Part shown: piece after piece, positions 61,918-64,000 of the stretch
How the letters are laid out: every line of letters begins with the position of its first letter
Numbering within the stretch: position 1 is the first letter of the stretch
Origin: Ciona intestinalis
Taxonomy: Eukaryota > Chordata > Ascidiacea > Phlebobranchia > Cionidae
Direction of reading: 5' to 3'
Assembly: GCF_000224145.3 (NCBI RefSeq)
Contig: NC_020171.2
Span: 304,201-368,200, forward strand
Length of the DNA: 64,000 nt
Notes under the pieces: model-generated
Told to the model about the DNA's origin: nothing
What the model saw: the letters and a program-made list of their open reading frames with translations, nothing else
Databases searched by the model: none
Program-made: the position numbers and the translations under genes

Positions 61918-63425
61918 TGTTTAGTGTTATTTAAAAGTTTGAGGTAGGCCTGGAGCATATTTGTTGTTTCGTGTTATTTAAAAGTTTGAGGTAGGCCTGG
62001 AGCATATTTGTTGTTTCGTGTTATTTAAAAGTTTGAGGTAGGCCTGGAGCATATTTGTTGTTTCGTGTTATTTTAAAGTTTGAGGTAGGCCTGGAGCATA
62101 TTTGTTGTTTCGTGTTATTTTAAAGTTTGAGGTAGGCCTGGAGCATATTTGTTGTTTCGTGTTATTTAAAAGTTTGAGGTAGGCTTGGAGCATATTTGTT
62201 GTTTCGTGTTATTAAATTGTTTAGTTATAAGTTGGAGGTAGGCCTGGAGCATTTTGTTGTTTTGTGTTATTAAATTGTTTAGTGTTATTTTAAAGTTGGA
62301 GGTAGGCCTGGAGCATATTTGTTGTTTCGAGTTATTAAATTGTTTAGTGTTATTTTAAAGTTGGAGTAGGCCTGGAGCATATTTGTTGTTTCATGTGATT
62401 TTAAAGTTGGAGGTAGGCCTGGAGCATATTTGTTGTTTCGTGTTATTTCAAAGTTGGAAGTAGGCCTGGAGCATATTTGTTGTTTAGTGTTATTTTAAAG
62501 TTGGAAGTAGGCCTGGAGCATATTTGTTGTTTCGTGTTATTAAATTGTTTAGTGTTATTTTAAAGTTGAAAGTAGGCCTGGAGCATATTTGTTGTTTCGT
62601 GTTATTTCAAAGTTGGAAGTAGGTGGCATATTTGTTGTTTAGTGTTATTTTAAAGTTGGAAGTAGGCCTGGAGCATATTTGTTGTTTCGTGTTATTTTTT
62701 AGTTATAAGTTGAAAGTAGGCCTGGAGCATATTTGTTGTTTAGTGTGATTTTAAAGTTGGAGGTAGGCCTGGAGCATATTTGTTGTTTCGTGTTATTTCA
62801 AAGTTGGAAGTAGGCCTGGAGCATATTTGTTGTTTAGTGTTATTTTAAAGTTGGATGTATGCCTGGAGCATATTTGTTGTTTCGTGTTATTAAATTGTTT
62901 AGTGTTATTTTAAAGTTGAAAGTAGGCCTGGAGCATATTTGTTGTTTCGTGTTATTAAATTGTTTAGTGTTATTTTAAAGTTGGAGGTAGGCCTGGAGCA
63001 TATTTGTTGTTTAGTGTTATTTTAAAGTTGGAGGTAGGCCTGGAGCATATTTGTTGTTTAGTGTTATTTTAAAGTTGGAAGTAGGCCTGGAGCATATTTG
63101 TTGTTTAGTGTTATTTTAAAGTTGAAAGTAGGCCTGGAGCATATTTGTTGTTTCGTGTTATTTAAAAGTTTGAGGTAGGCCTGGAGCATATTTGTTGTTT
63201 CGTGTTATTAAATTGTTTAGTGTTATTTTAAAGTTGGAAGTAGGCCTGGAGCATATTTGTTGTTTAGTGTTATTTTAAAGTTGGAGGTAAGCCTGGGGCA
63301 TATTTGTTGTTTAGTGGTATTTTAAAGTTGGAGGTAGGCCTGGAGCATATTTGTTTTTTCGTGTTATTCATTTATTTAGTGTTATTTTAAAGTTTAAGGT
63401 AGGCCTTGAGCATATTTCTTGTTTA
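61918..63425. repeat. minisatellite, 47-base unit, 29 copies
   Basis: Unit of the form GTGTTATTTTAAAGTTGGAG then GTAGGCCTGGAGCATATTTG then TTGTTTC. I counted 29 copies of the AGGCCTGGAGC core or its variants. Some units carry an extra ATTAAATTGTTTAGTGTT block, making a longer unit of about 65 bases. No frame stays open along the array. Confidence 0.95.
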
Positions 63426-63459
63426 TATAAGAGTTTAATGTTTTGTATGCAATATATAT

Positions 63460-64000
63460 ATTATGTCAATACCGATGCGTCATTCACGACACAAATGCGT
63501 TCAACTGGTATTTAAACTCCTGTTTGCTAAATAATTCACGTGTGAATCGCTATTATGAAGTCAATAATCAACGTGTGAATTGCTATTATGTCGTAATCAA
63601 TTGCCAGGTCAAACAATCGCTATTATGACGCAATGAATCCACATGTAAATCCCTACTAATTCGTAATAAATATGCTGCTTGGCTGAGGAAAACATTGTAT
63701 ATAAATATAAAGCAGTGTTGGAAACCATTTAGGCAGTTTATTTCCGCGATATTTCGTTCTAGAAACCTACTATTTCCGATAGACGGGTCTTCGTTTGTAA
63801 GACAACCGCACACTCATGTGGGCTTGACGAAAGGCGCATGCGACATAGCAACTGTGACGTCACTGGTGGGACAATCGGATTTGACCGTTTCTCATTACAC
63901 GGACTCGCTGAAATTTTAATTTGTCTCATCCCTAAGTATTTCTGAATACGTTTACGTTTGTATGAGCGTTTAAAAAGCACATATTTAAACGGTTGCAAAC
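63460..64000. mobile_element. second copy of the 43.4-kb repeat, cut by window end
   Basis: Matches 43410-43860 with few differences: CAATACCGATGCGTCATTCA, GTTCAACTGGTATTTAAACT, AGGCAGTTTATTTCCGCGAT, TATGAGCGTTTAAAAAGCAC. It has about 130 additional bases (63820-63950, including GTGACGTCACTGGTGGGACA) absent from the 43-kb copy. Confidence 0.85.

Noticed and set aside
61925-63400. let-7 seed-like TGAGGTAG in the minisatellite
   Set aside because: Only eight bases match, the rest of the microRNA does not, and no hairpin precursor is formed.
61918-63425. CRISPR-like array
   Set aside because: Repeats are directly adjacent without unique spacers, in an animal-type genome; it is a minisatellite.

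Overview
The window looks like animal genomic DNA from a solitary tunicate of the Ciona type. It is AT-rich and compact, with intron-containing animal genes, and it is peppered with one tRNA-headed SINE family, one small inverted-repeat MITE family and a third short retroposon family. The species is inferred, not proven. Four runs of N (15816-15865, 19399-19448, 31805-31929, 41549-41673) mark assembly gaps. I rebuilt eight spliced genes by hand from splice sites and reading phase; in seven of them the exon lengths sum to a clean multiple of three, and in the eighth (PHB2) they do so once the expected missing exon is allowed for.

Layout. 1-2650: repeats only. 2660-5011 (-): tandem-repeat galectin. 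5012-6185: divergent promoter region with a YY1-like site. 6186-7091 (+): MTAP, a 5'-methylthioadenosine phosphorylase whose stop codon lies in a minisatellite. 7854-17040 (-): 20-exon MTTP, the microsomal triglyceride transfer protein. 17041-20857: repeat-rich intergenic DNA with one small membrane-type ORF. 20858-28366 (+): CDK4/6-type cyclin-dependent kinase with a long extra C-terminal tail. 29494-35102 (-): prohibitin-2, with an AT-AC (U12-type) intron and one exon apparently lost in a gap. 36702-38417 (-): P-loop sulfotransferase-family protein with a C-terminal membrane anchor. 40094-50179 (+): FUT8, alpha-1,6-fucosyltransferase, whose third intron holds nested hAT-type elements. 52445-54748 (+): troponin C. 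54955-59820 or further (-): large basic coiled-coil protein, possibly ciliary or microtubule-linked. 60016-61917: repeats. 61918-63425: 29-copy minisatellite. 63460-64000: copy of a repeat also seen at 43.4 kb.

The genes are unrelated housekeeping or tissue genes (lipid transfer, methionine salvage, cell cycle, mitochondria, glycosylation, muscle) and do not form a pathway or operon. I found no CRISPR array, rRNA or intact tRNA gene, prokaryotic operon or phage-like system. The most distinctive signals are the minor-spliceosome intron in prohibitin-2, the CDK4/6 tail, the galectin with one canonical and one degenerate carbohydrate site, the coding-to-UTR minisatellite of MTAP, and a well-preserved transposon stratigraphy (8-bp hAT duplications, nested insertions, a solo LTR inside a retroposon).
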